64,000 nt of DNA from CAYJAZ01 sp964371865 (GCA_964371865.1 CAYJOR010000001.1:111454-175453), one strand, 5' to 3'. Positions 36,655 through 45,824 are shown, counted from the first letter of the stretch. Notes: generated by a model from the sequence alone, not told the origin. Numbers and translations: made by a program.

Positions 36655-38634
36655 CTAGTTTTGCCTTCCGCTATAACTCAGTAGTTCGGCAAAACGTCTA
36701 TTACCTTTCACCATATTTTTTCGCATTTTAAAGGCTTTTCCATCTTCTTTTTTTTGAAATTTAAGAGCAATTTTCCATGCAAGACTTTTTGCAGCCTTAT
36801 TTAGAACTGGAACTTTCAAAAGAAATTTAACAAATTTTAATGTGTACGTTGACATATTCCTAAAAATATCATCAGAGATAGATATTATTTCCGCAGTTGT
36901 ACCCGGATCGCCTTGACGTCCGCACCTTCCAAGCAGTTGCCTATCCACCCTTGAAGAATGATAAAGTTCAGTCACAACGACATGAAGACCACCTTGAGCA
37001 CGAACTTCATCATTAAGTTTGATATCAGTCCCACGGCCTGCCATATTTGTTGCAACTGTGACTGCATTTTTTCGCCCGGCAAGAGCAATAATATCTGCCT
37101 CACGTTCAAATAAGAGAGCATTCAATACTTCATGGACTATGCCCAATTTTTCAAGAGCACTCGAAACTTCTTCAGAGGCTTCAATTGACTTTGTACCAAC
37201 TAAAACTGCTCGTCCCTTTTTATGTTCTTGAACAATATTTGCAATAATATCATTAACTTTTTCTTCGTGTGTAGAGTGAAAAGCCTTGTAGGAAGAATAA
37301 CGAATGCAAGGTCTATTTGTGGGAATTGGAACTACCGGTAAACGATAAAATTGTAGAAATTCTTTTCTTGCTTCCCAAGCTGTTCCTGTCATACCGCCCA
37401 AATTTTTATAACGTAGAAAGAAATCTTGAAATGTAGATTGAGCCGTTGTTGCGCGTGGTGGGACTACTTCCACTTTTTCTTTTGCGGATACAGCTTGATG
37501 GATACCATCTCTCCATTCATGGTCGGGCATTATGCGACCGGTGGATTCATCTACAATTATCACTTTACCCTCGTGCACAACGTAGTGAACAGAAACAAAG
37601 AAAAATTCTCTTGCTTCAAGAGCTTGAAGAGTAAGTTCAATCGCTCTTAATTTCTTTGCCCATTTATTCGGAGCTTTTATACTTTCAAGAACTTTTTTCT
37701 TTCCAAGATCAGTAAGGTTAACTTCTCTAAATCTGTGATTGATACGAAAATCTGTACCTACTTTCATAGAATCCGCCAATTTTGAAGCTTCTTGATATTG
37801 CTCTACGGTTGGTGAATTATCCTTAGGGACTGAAATAATAAGAGGTGTGCTTCCGCCATCACATAAAACGGAATCTGCTTCATCGACTATTGCGTAGAAT
37901 AAACCTCTTTGTAAAATTTCGGGTGCGGCTTTTTTACTTAAGCAATGAACAAGCATATCTTCATGCGAACGAATTTCGCCAAGCACCATTTTATCTCGTA
38001 GAAAATCGGCAACAACATCTTTGCTTGTGAGATAGGTAATATCAGAAGCATAGGCTTTTTTACGCTCTTGAGGTGTGCTTTCTTGAGTTATTGAAGCGCA
38101 CGATAAAAAACATGCGTTATAAAATTCACTCATAATTTCAGCATCACGGGCAGCAAGATAATCATTAGAAGTAACTACATGACAACCCTTTCCACGCCAA
38201 GCTGCTAAAACAACTGCTAAAGCTGCTGTAAGAGTTTTCCCCTCACCTGTTGCCATTTCTGTGATTGTATTTTCCAAAATTCCAAGCGCACCCGCTACTT
38301 GACACATGTAAGGTTTTTCCCTACGAATTCTAAAAGCGACTTCTCTCACCAGTGCCATAGCACGAACTTTATCGTCAGCACTTTCTCTTGAAAGCCTAAA
38401 TAGAGTTCTGTGATTTTCTAACTGAGTATAGAGTTCTTCATCTGATAAAGCTGAAATTTCATCATCAAGTAGTAGGACTTTTTCCGCTTCTTTTACTAAG
38501 TCATTAGTTTTAATTCTTGGTGTTAGCATTTCTTCAATGCGCATAACAAACCAATCCCATCCAAGCGGAACAAATCTTGATTTATTTCTTCCTAAGAAAA
38601 AGTCATTATAAGTAAATATATCTGATAAGCTCAT
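36655..38634 (-). CDS. Shortened SecA-like ATPase
   Basis: A 659-residue homologue of the SecA preprotein motor (about 830-900 residues in housekeeping forms). It keeps Walker A MATGEGKT (about 128), the DEAD-like box VDEAD, GGMTGTA, VATNMAGRGTDIKL (about 525) and LLGRCGRQGDPG. The usual DEVDSILIDEARTPLIIS segment reads DEADSVLCDGGSTPLIIS. After the second motor domain only about 75 basic residues remain, so most of the helical scaffold/wing region and the C-terminal zinc-binding tail are missing. The start at 38634 has GAGG 6 bases before it and lies 12 bases after the M50 gene stop; an upstream ATG at 38685 would overlap that gene by 40 bases. It probably drives export of the giant protein. 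It is not the housekeeping SecA. Confidence 0.85.
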   Translation of the reverse strand: MSLSDIFTYNDFFLGRNKSRFVPLGWDWFVMRIEEMLTPRIKTNDLVKEAEKVLLLDDEISALSDEELYTQLENHRTLFRLSRESADDKVRAMALVREVAFRIRREKPYMCQVAGALGILENTITEMATGEGKTLTAALAVVLAAWRGKGCHVVTSNDYLAARDAEIMSEFYNACFLSCASITQESTPQERKKAYASDITYLTSKDVVADFLRDKMVLGEIRSHEDMLVHCLSKKAAPEILQRGLFYAIVDEADSVLCDGGSTPLIISVPKDNSPTVEQYQEASKLADSMKVGTDFRINHRFREVNLTDLGKKKVLESIKAPNKWAKKLRAIELTLQALEAREFFFVSVHYVVHEGKVIIVDESTGRIMPDHEWRDGIHQAVSAKEKVEVVPPRATTAQSTFQDFFLRYKNLGGMTGTAWEARKEFLQFYRLPVVPIPTNRPCIRYSSYKAFHSTHEEKVNDIIANIVQEHKKGRAVLVGTKSIEASEEVSSALEKLGIVHEVLNALLFEREADIIALAGRKNAVTVATNMAGRGTDIKLNDEVRAQGGLHVVVTELYHSSRVDRQLLGRCGRQGDPGTTAEIISISDDIFRNMSTYTLKFVKFLLKVPVLNKAAKSLAWKIALKFQKKEDGKAFKMRKNMVKGNRRFAELLSYSGRQN

Positions 38635-38645
38635 ATCTACCTCAA

Positions 38646-40853
38646 CTATCTTGCTGTGAAGAATTGACGTAAGCGGCGAACCCACTGCGTCATCAATGGC
38701 TGTTTACCAAAAACTAAGCGTACAAAAACTTTTTGACCGGGAGAAATATATTTTACTGATTCTTGTTCCGGTAAAAGTTTCAATTCAAAATAATGTTCTG
38801 TTGTTTGTTCTCCTTCTTCGGTTTGTATAGTTTGAAGCTCTCCGCCGCCTTGTACCGATAATGCAGGGTGGAACAGTTCTCTTCTTCCTGCCGGCACTGC
38901 TTGAGCTTCAATTTGCGCTGTGAATAGATTATTGTTTTCCCCTCGTAAGTCCATACGTTCGGAAACAACAAATTCTGTCGATTTAATATCTTCTGAAAAT
39001 AATCTTGCCGCATCAAATTGATCAACCGCTATACGAAGGCGTAAATCATCAGCTGAGTAGATACTTCCAAGCATATCACCTCTACCAATCCATTTTCCCT
39101 CACGACTTGTAAGATCCGGCGCAACCCAAATACCATCAACAGGTGAAACTATCACTTGCTTTTCTACATGAGAACGAAGTATTTCCAGATTTTGAATATC
39201 GGCATGTAATTCTAAAGCGTATCTTCCAACACTATCAATATCACCTTCATCTTGAGCGTATTCTAGTTTTGCTCTTGTAACTTTTTCACCAAGGCGCATA
39301 TCTTCATATTCAGCATCAATACCCGGATTATCTATTTTTATAAGAAAACTTTTACCTTTATTGACTGGAGTGTCAGTTTTTGCAAAATCTATAAGAGTTC
39401 CTTCTACTTCTGAATAGATTATATACTGCTTTCTACTTTCTGCAATTCCTTCTACTATAACTGAGCTTTCAACCGGAACCGCAATTAGTAAAAAGAACAA
39501 TAATGCAAAAAATGAAGTAAATCTAAACAAAGCTTTATGCCTCATTCCTGCAAGTTCATCACCTGTAAATAAATAGATAGCTCCTTTTATAAGTGGAATA
39601 CCAAACCATAATATAAATAAAGAAATAGCTAAAATAGTTCCTAAAAGTGCTAAGTTTCCACGTAAAATAAAATAAATACCAACTGATATCATTATACGAT
39701 AGAAAAACGCCGCTATAGCATAAATTGTATAGATTATCTTTTCACGTCTTTTTTCTACATGAGTAATCGCCTTTTCAACTCCTAAAAAATATCTCTTAAA
39801 TAAAAAGATTACATAAGCTTGTGAGCGTTGATAAAGATTCGGCAAATTCAATAAATCTGAAAATACAAAATACCCATCAAAGCGGAGTAAAGGATTGATA
39901 TTAAACAATAAGGTTGATATAGATGTAAGAATAACAATATTTCGTGCAAGAATATGTAAACCTGTATCAACAGACGTATTCGCCCATACTAAAACAGAGA
40001 TAAATGCCATAAAAAATTCACAATACATTCCTGCAAGTGCAATAGCTGCTCGTGAAAATCGTGAACGAATTTGAACACTGCTACTTACGTCTATATACGG
40101 AACAGGAGCAAATAAAAGAAGCATTATTCCCATAGAGTGAACATCACCATTCAAGCCATCTTTCGCACTAAAATATTTACAAGCAAAAGCATGCCCGCAC
40201 TCATGCACAATTTTTGTAATGACTATAACAAGATACAGCCACATCAAATTTGATGGAGCTAGTGTATGCACAGATTCTGCCGCAAAAGAACTCCAGTTGA
40301 TAACCAAAGCTCGTAAAGCTAAGAAAGCAAATATAATCCATACAATAAAACCAAATTTTGTAAAAGGAATTGAGCCTATTTTTTGGAATCGAGTAAAGAA
40401 TGCGTCAGGAGTAAGAACAGGGATACGCAAAAAAAGGAACGATGATAGCGTGCTACCAAGTTTCTTCAATTTTTTTTCTTGTGATTTTTGAAGTAAAATA
40501 GCTGTATCAGCCGGAATATCAAGTAAAAGCAAGGACGATGAATGCAGCATTCCAAGAAGAGTAATTACTTCACTTTGAACAAGAATATCTTCATGATTTA
40601 TCTTGCTATTTTCTTGGCAGATTTCCCATACTTCATGCACTGTTTTTGTGCCATCTAGCATAGCAACAAAAGCATAAGCATTTTTTGCAAGACGGAAATG
40701 AGAGTTACTATCAGGGTCAGAAAGAATATGCCATTGTTCACCCTCAAAAATCTGACGGCGAACCCCAACTTCCGGACGTAACTGAGGTTTTAGTTCTTCA
40801 ACTAAAAACCATTGTTCGTGGAAGGTGCTATGTCTTTCATGTTCCCTTTTCAT
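38646..40853 (-). CDS. PqqD-like / M50-type membrane protease-like / HlyD-like fusion protein
   Basis: A 735-residue inner-membrane protein. Residues about 20-115 resemble the PqqD-type peptide-binding fold (LRPEVGVRRQIFEGEQWHIL, then F-R-L-A-K-N-A-Y...D-G-T-K-T-V-H-E-V-W). Residues about 165-470 hold many membrane segments with an intact M50 zinc site: HECGH (217-221) and NPLLRFDGY (320-328). Residues about 485-720 form a HlyD-like adaptor arm (YIIYSEVEGTLIDFAKT, then VIVSPVDGIWVAP). The active-site residues are present, so either proteolysis or a non-catalytic channel role is possible. Its C-terminus (KQPLMTQWVRRLRQFF) resembles that of the next adaptor upstream. It lies between the GAF-HlyD and SecA-like genes, 12 bases from the latter. 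Confidence 0.83.
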   Translation of the reverse strand: MKREHERHSTFHEQWFLVEELKPQLRPEVGVRRQIFEGEQWHILSDPDSNSHFRLAKNAYAFVAMLDGTKTVHEVWEICQENSKINHEDILVQSEVITLLGMLHSSSLLLLDIPADTAILLQKSQEKKLKKLGSTLSSFLFLRIPVLTPDAFFTRFQKIGSIPFTKFGFIVWIIFAFLALRALVINWSSFAAESVHTLAPSNLMWLYLVIVITKIVHECGHAFACKYFSAKDGLNGDVHSMGIMLLLFAPVPYIDVSSSVQIRSRFSRAAIALAGMYCEFFMAFISVLVWANTSVDTGLHILARNIVILTSISTLLFNINPLLRFDGYFVFSDLLNLPNLYQRSQAYVIFLFKRYFLGVEKAITHVEKRREKIIYTIYAIAAFFYRIMISVGIYFILRGNLALLGTILAISLFILWFGIPLIKGAIYLFTGDELAGMRHKALFRFTSFFALLFFLLIAVPVESSVIVEGIAESRKQYIIYSEVEGTLIDFAKTDTPVNKGKSFLIKIDNPGIDAEYEDMRLGEKVTRAKLEYAQDEGDIDSVGRYALELHADIQNLEILRSHVEKQVIVSPVDGIWVAPDLTSREGKWIGRGDMLGSIYSADDLRLRIAVDQFDAARLFSEDIKSTEFVVSERMDLRGENNNLFTAQIEAQAVPAGRRELFHPALSVQGGGELQTIQTEEGEQTTEHYFELKLLPEQESVKYISPGQKVFVRLVFGKQPLMTQWVRRLRQFFTAR

Positions 40854-40901
40854 AAACTACCTATTTTATAACAATATAAAAGAATTAATCTAAAAATATT
40901 T

Positions 40902-42836
40902 TTAGAACCATCTCCATAAAAGAAGCCTAACCCTATTTATAACTTTTCTTGTCCAAAGATATAAAAGTGGTTTTTCCCCTGCCTTAATTTTTGCATACCC
41001 TTCCATTCCGGGACGTAGTGTAATATTTTCAGGTAGTTCAGTAAGCTCTCCACGCAGCTCAAAACCATTTCTACTTTCGTTCGATGTGGCATATGGATGA
41101 ACTCTTTCCACTTCAAAAGGTATATGAAGTGATGGATATGCGGTTAATGTAAATTCGCCATCTAAGATATTATTTTCTTTTGCTTTATTGATATCACTGA
41201 TATCTGTTTCGTCGATATGAGCAACAATTCTTAAAGATTCCGTATCTGTCACTTCAAACAAGGCTTGACCACGCCTTACCGGTTGACCAAGATGTGAGTA
41301 CATATCTTCTGAAACTAAAAAGCCATCAACGCTTGAGCGTAATTCAGTCATTAAAAGTCTTTCTTGCGCCCATTCTAAATTTGCTTTTGTTCTTTCAGAT
41401 TCTAAAAAAGCAATATTTGCTTCAGAATCTTTTCCCTCTTGCAAGAATTGACTCGCCTGATTTTGATGAATATGCTCTTGCGCTTGTAGTGCCGCAATTT
41501 CAAGCATTATTTGAGTTGCATCTAATCTACCGAGTACGTCATCTTTTTTTACTGGATCGCCGGGACGAACCAATACTTCTGAGAGATAACTATCAAGCGG
41601 TGCTGTATGTGTGTAGCTATGCACACCCTCAACCACTAAAGGAGCTGAAATAATCAAATCACTTTTAATCAGCATGGTTACAGTGAAAAATATTGCAAGT
41701 ATTGCTGTTGATAATTTTAATATTGTGCGTCTTTCACCAAAGATATCAGCTGATTTTATGCGCAAGTATCGCCAAAATCTTTTAATAAATATTTCTTCAG
41801 CAAGCATTAAATCCTTGAGTCTTGGAGCTGCTAGCTTTGATATTAGGTTGATTTCTTGTATTCTTGCTTGCAATGGAAATTCTTTCTCATCAAATAAGCA
41901 GACAAGAACAAATTCTATTTTTTCGCCCTCTTGCGTTGTATAAAGAGGAATAGAAAGCACTCGTTTTACGTGCATAAGTTCAGCTAATTCTTTTGCTGAT
42001 TTAACTACTACGCCGGGTTCAATTTCATTTTTTTCTGATTCTAGCTCTGAATAAAATACTATTCTTTCTTGATCGAGCGATTCTTCCATGGTGCTTTCAA
42101 GTTGGCGAACTGTTCTTGTTCCACGCTTGAATGAATCCATTTGATCTAAGGCTATTACGTGTACTGAGCGGGATCGAACGTAGCCAAGCCCTACTCTTCT
42201 TGCTGAAAATCTTCTTGCTATTTCAGCACATAAAGTTATACAGGCTTCTGAAAATTTTGTGCAGACTTGAAATTCACCAAAGACACTTAATACATCTTGT
42301 AATGAATTTTCATTCTTTTCTACATCGACTTTATTATCCTCTTGATTTGTTGAAGAGTTGTTTGAATTTTCTGCTCTATTCTGTTTATCCGCCATAAAAA
42401 GCATTGAACGGATAAGTTGTAAAGTATCGCCCACACTTTGTAAGCGAATCTGTCTGTTACCTGATACATGTGCCGCTAAACAAAGCGTTCCTTGAGGAGT
42501 TGAAAATAAAGGAACAAATACTCCGCTTCCGCCACCGCTTAAAGAAAGTATTTGATAGTTTTCGGCAAACATTTGAGCGTAGGTTCTTGCTAAAGATCCT
42601 AACCATGCCGGCACTTCCTCATTCTCCTCAGAAATAAACGGAAATGCCGACAGTATATTAACGCCACCGGTATTTTTTATAAGTATACAAACGCCGGCTG
42701 CATCTACCAATTCGGTAGCAAGCTTACATGCTGAGGCAAAAAGCTCCTCATTATTTTTAGAGGATATAAAGGAGTTTATAAGCGGATCAAGCCTATAAAT
42801 TTCTTTTCTTATATCTTTTTGAGTTGCTTTTGCCAT
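40902..42836 (-). CDS. GAF-domain / HlyD-like adaptor fusion
   Basis: A 644-residue protein with two cytoplasmic GAF-like sensor regions (about 20-150 and 185-345), one membrane segment (about 374-394, STAILAIFFTVTMLI) and a periplasmic HlyD-type adaptor. That adaptor has a lipoyl-like half (VVEGVHSYTHTAPLDSYLSE), a coiled coil (about 440-500) and the returning half (ELRSSVDGFLVSEDMYSHLG). GAF domains bind small molecules such as cyclic nucleotides or haem. A sensor joined to a secretion adaptor suggests gating of export from the cytoplasm. Its C-terminus (GEKPLLYLWTRKV) parallels that of the M50 fusion. The ribosome site is weak. It is part of the tolC-secA-like operon. Confidence 0.8.
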   Translation of the reverse strand: MAKATQKDIRKEIYRLDPLINSFISSKNNEELFASACKLATELVDAAGVCILIKNTGGVNILSAFPFISEENEEVPAWLGSLARTYAQMFAENYQILSLSGGGSGVFVPLFSTPQGTLCLAAHVSGNRQIRLQSVGDTLQLIRSMLFMADKQNRAENSNNSSTNQEDNKVDVEKNENSLQDVLSVFGEFQVCTKFSEACITLCAEIARRFSARRVGLGYVRSRSVHVIALDQMDSFKRGTRTVRQLESTMEESLDQERIVFYSELESEKNEIEPGVVVKSAKELAELMHVKRVLSIPLYTTQEGEKIEFVLVCLFDEKEFPLQARIQEINLISKLAAPRLKDLMLAEEIFIKRFWRYLRIKSADIFGERRTILKLSTAILAIFFTVTMLIKSDLIISAPLVVEGVHSYTHTAPLDSYLSEVLVRPGDPVKKDDVLGRLDATQIMLEIAALQAQEHIHQNQASQFLQEGKDSEANIAFLESERTKANLEWAQERLLMTELRSSVDGFLVSEDMYSHLGQPVRRGQALFEVTDTESLRIVAHIDETDISDINKAKENNILDGEFTLTAYPSLHIPFEVERVHPYATSNESRNGFELRGELTELPENITLRPGMEGYAKIKAGEKPLLYLWTRKVINRVRLLLWRWF

Positions 42837-42872
42837 TTTTTGTTTCGCTCGAGGTTAGGGTGTATATCTCAA

Positions 42873-43208
42873 CTATTGTTCAACAGTTCCTTCGCTTGTT
42901 GTTATACGCTTAGAAACGTCAAGTTCAATAACTCCGAAACGTTCTTCGTGTTCACGAATGCTTTGAAGAAGAGAAAGAGTCAAACGCTTTGCTGTGTAAT
43001 GATTCATAATGATTCTGTTAGAGAATTGTAAAATCATATCCGCAGTTACGCCTTCTTCTTGTGATGGTAAAGTTTGGTTAATACCAAATGATACCAAAAT
43101 TTCTTCAGGTGTAGAGTGAGTTTGGAAAGCATTAGCATAAGAGGTTTGCATTTGATCAGCGTTTACGTTAAGACGGATTTGTTGATTTTGTTCGTTTTGT
43201 TGACTCAT
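42873..43208 (-). CDS. DUF3467-family small protein
   Basis: A 111-residue soluble protein with the DUF3467 pattern: IRLNVNADQMQTSYANAFQT (about 11-30), TPEEILVSFGIN (about 33-44), FSNRIIMNHYTAKRLTLSL (about 62-80) and HEERFGVIELDVSKRI (about 87-102). The family has no established role. An AGGAGAAG site precedes the ATG. It sits between two adaptor genes in the operon, 37 bases from each neighbour, which points to a cytoplasmic accessory part (chaperone or assembly factor) of the export machine. That is inference from position only. Confidence 0.8.
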   Translation of the reverse strand: MSQQNEQNQQIRLNVNADQMQTSYANAFQTHSTPEEILVSFGINQTLPSQEEGVTADMILQFSNRIIMNHYTAKRLTLSLLQSIREHEERFGVIELDVSKRITTSEGTVEQ

Positions 43209-43245
43209 GAGGCTTCTCCTGTGTTTAATTATAATTAATTTGAAT

Positions 43246-44079
43246 TTACGATTTTTTTGTAAATCGTACTGTTACCAAAAGACCTGCCGGCATACCCTTC
43301 GTATTTGATACATGGATACGCACCTTAAGTGTTTTATTGGATAAAACTGCTATTTTTGCAATAGAGGCTATCCTTCCCTCAAGGGTTTCATCTGAATCCG
43401 GTTGGATTACTTCAACCAAATCATCTACTTGTAAATTTATAGCTTGCTCTATTGGCAAGGTCAATTCCACAAGTAAAGGATTAATGTTCACTAAACGTAC
43501 AGCTGCAATATTTCTATCTACCGCCATACCACGTTCGACTAAAACATCTTCGACAAAACCATCACTTGGTGCATAGATATACATTTTATCTCGTGTAGCA
43601 CTAAACTCTGCTAGTGAGTGGCGAAGTTGTCCTAATCTAAAATTTTCCTCTTCAAGAGCTAGTATGTTAAGCTCATTATTTAAGCGCGCATGCTGAAATT
43701 CCATTTGTGTTGCCGCATTTCTGCGATAGGCATCAGAATAGCGTTTCATATCTAACTTTGATTGAGCTATGCGTGATTCAAATGTACGCACTTTAATTGT
43801 ATTATTTACTTCATGTTCGAGCTGTTTTATGCGACTATCTTCTGCTCGTGAATCTAAACTCATAAGCAAGTCACCTTTTTTTACAAATTGACCTGCTTTT
43901 ACAGGAATATCATACACAATACCGGGAACACTAAAACTAAGTTCAGCATTATAGATTGGGCGTGATACCCCTTGTACTTCAAATTGCTCCACTTTATCTG
44001 ACTCTTGCGCAGATGACACTCGCACATCAAACACTGATACCAACACACTGAGGAAAAGAACAGATAAAAACAGTCGCAT
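43246..44079 (-). CDS. Periplasmic adaptor protein, HlyD/RND membrane-fusion family
   Basis: A 277-residue exported adaptor: signal peptide (RLFLSVLFLSVLVSV, cleaved near SSA at about 24), lipoyl-like half FSVPGIVYDIPVKAGQFVKKGDLLMSLDSR (residues about 48-77), a coiled-coil hairpin (about 80-150), the second half YAPSDGFVEDVLVERGMAV (about 162-180) and a beta-barrel. Such proteins bridge inner-membrane transporters and TolC channels. It is short, lacking a membrane-proximal extension at the C-terminus. AGAGGTG lies before the ATG. It follows tolC after 153 bases. Confidence 0.88.
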   Translation of the reverse strand: MRLFLSVLFLSVLVSVFDVRVSSAQESDKVEQFEVQGVSRPIYNAELSFSVPGIVYDIPVKAGQFVKKGDLLMSLDSRAEDSRIKQLEHEVNNTIKVRTFESRIAQSKLDMKRYSDAYRRNAATQMEFQHARLNNELNILALEEENFRLGQLRHSLAEFSATRDKMYIYAPSDGFVEDVLVERGMAVDRNIAAVRLVNINPLLVELTLPIEQAINLQVDDLVEVIQPDSDETLEGRIASIAKIAVLSNKTLKVRIHVSNTKGMPAGLLVTVRFTKKS

Positions 44080-44089
44080 AAAACACCTC

Positions 44090-44108
44090 TTGATATAATG
44101 AATATCAA
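44090..44108 (-). promoter_or_regulatory. Inverted repeat just upstream of the adaptor gene
   Basis: TTGATAT (44090-44096) and ATATCAA (44102-44108) flank AATGA in the 153-base gap between the tolC-like gene and the adaptor gene. It is either a regulator site near an internal promoter or a small mRNA hairpin close to the ribosome site. Confidence 0.35.
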
Positions 44109-44232
44109 TTTTTTTTAGAAGTAAGTCACCTATATAATATGAAAGGAGTAATAAGATATAAATGACTTAACTACTTTATAAAAACAAATTTATGTGAGCT
44201 AAAGTAAAGAATCAGTTTACAAAATGCTATAA

Positions 44233-45777
44233 TTATAACATCTTAGCTTCTTCATCACTGATACTGATTTTATAAGTTTCAAGTAAATCGCCAACTGCAT
44301 AATTATATTCCGCAAGAGCCATGTTATATTGCGCTAATGCAATAAAATAACTCATTTCTTCTCTACCTAAAGAGTCATGAGAAGCAAGTAAGTCACGGTT
44401 ATTGATTCCGCCCATTTCAAAACGAGTTCTCTCACCGCTTACAACTCTTTTTGCTGCTTCAAGTGCTTGTTTTGCAATTGGAATTCCGTTTTTTGCCATA
44501 TATAGGTTATGAATTACGTTTTCTACTTCTGTAACTATGCTTCTACGAGTTTTATTAACTCTGTCTTTTGCTATCAGCATAAGTTTTTCTGTTTGTAAAA
44601 GAGAACCCTTTGCAGCTCTATTTTGCAATGGATAACTAAATGTAACCCCTGCATACCAACTATCTTCTGATGGTGTACCTTTGAAGGATTCTGCACCACG
44701 TAAATAGTCATTTCCTTGTGATGTGGTGTAACCTAAAACGATATCTAATTGTGGCATTAAATTATTTGTTTTCACATCATGTTCGATATTTAGTTTATCG
44801 AGCATAATTCCAAGTTGACGAAGTTCATTACGTTGCATCAGCGCACTTTCTTCAGATTCAATCTGATCAGGAATTGCTCTTACATCAACAAGCAAGGGTG
44901 AAACAGGAATAATTGTATCGCTATCTGCAATAGTAGGAGAATTCATCAAGAACTGTAATTGTTCTTCAGCAACGCTTATATCACGTTGATATTGATTGAG
45001 AATAAATTTACGCTGATCAACAGCCATACGTGCACGTTGAACATCAACACCTTGTGAAAGTCCTTCATCAAAGCGTACAAGTTCACGGCGATATACTTCC
45101 TGTGCCATTTTCAAAATCTTTTCTGAAACTTCGTAGTTGTTACGTGCTATTGCTAAAGACCAGTAACTTTGAATAACTGAAAGCGCTACTTGAGAAACCA
45201 CTATGCTACGCTCTTCTTTACTATCTTGAACTGAAAGCAAAGCATCTTTAATTGCGCCTTGATTTGCTTTATCGCCAACGCCTTTTAGAAGGCTTTGTGC
45301 AAGTTCCACTGTGAAGTAGTTTTGAATTTCATAAGCGGGTAAACTAGCAACAAGATTTAGTCTATTTTCGCGAATATGTGTATAGTACATTTTTAGAGTG
45401 GCACCGGTTGCAATTCTTTGGCTTATACCTAAATCATTACGCATATAGTCAGTTGCGAAGTTTGTAAGTTCGGTAATAAGATAATCGTCCTGCTCTAAAC
45501 CTTGATAGCGACCATAACGAAATTCATTATAAAGAGTTAGATCATAAGCACCTTCTGCCATCGTAACCATAGCTTCTGATGAGGCAACTTTGCTAAAGCT
45601 TTCTTTAATGTCTTCATTGTTTCGCAATGCTGTATCAATAGCTTCAACAAGACTAACTTCAACATCACCCGCTGCCGATGCAACATGAGGCATACACAAA
45701 CTTGAACCAACTGCTAAAATTCCTAGCAATGTATACTTAGACAAAAAACCATTAAATCTTGACCTAATCAATTTCAT
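44233..45777 (-). CDS. TolC-family outer-membrane channel protein
   Basis: A 514-residue outer-membrane efflux protein. The signal peptide ends near SAAGD (about residue 36). Two homologous halves follow, with the family features VSLVEAIDTALRNNEDIKES (about 40-59), LGISQRIATGATL (about 116-128), NNLMPQLDIVLGYT (about 336-349) and VTFSYPLQNRAAKGSLLQTE (about 380-400). TolC proteins form the outer-membrane duct of type I secretion and efflux systems. GGGGG precedes the ATG. It is the first gene of the 35-kb minus-strand block, so a dedicated exit duct for the giant protein is likely. Confidence 0.9.
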   Translation of the reverse strand: MKLIRSRFNGFLSKYTLLGILAVGSSLCMPHVASAAGDVEVSLVEAIDTALRNNEDIKESFSKVASSEAMVTMAEGAYDLTLYNEFRYGRYQGLEQDDYLITELTNFATDYMRNDLGISQRIATGATLKMYYTHIRENRLNLVASLPAYEIQNYFTVELAQSLLKGVGDKANQGAIKDALLSVQDSKEERSIVVSQVALSVIQSYWSLAIARNNYEVSEKILKMAQEVYRRELVRFDEGLSQGVDVQRARMAVDQRKFILNQYQRDISVAEEQLQFLMNSPTIADSDTIIPVSPLLVDVRAIPDQIESEESALMQRNELRQLGIMLDKLNIEHDVKTNNLMPQLDIVLGYTTSQGNDYLRGAESFKGTPSEDSWYAGVTFSYPLQNRAAKGSLLQTEKLMLIAKDRVNKTRRSIVTEVENVIHNLYMAKNGIPIAKQALEAAKRVVSGERTRFEMGGINNRDLLASHDSLGREEMSYFIALAQYNMALAEYNYAVGDLLETYKISISDEEAKML

Positions 45778-45824
45778 AATGCCCCCTAAATATCATTTTT
45801 AAATATATATTAGAAATATTTGCT

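Noticed and set aside
36655..38634. Housekeeping SecA
   Set aside because: Too short, lacks the C-terminal zinc tail and most of the scaffold, carries an altered DEVD segment, and is embedded in a secretion operon.
37019..42397. Plus-strand frames opposite the SecA-like, M50 and GAF-HlyD genes
   Set aside because: They are antisense to genes with clear family motifs and show none themselves.
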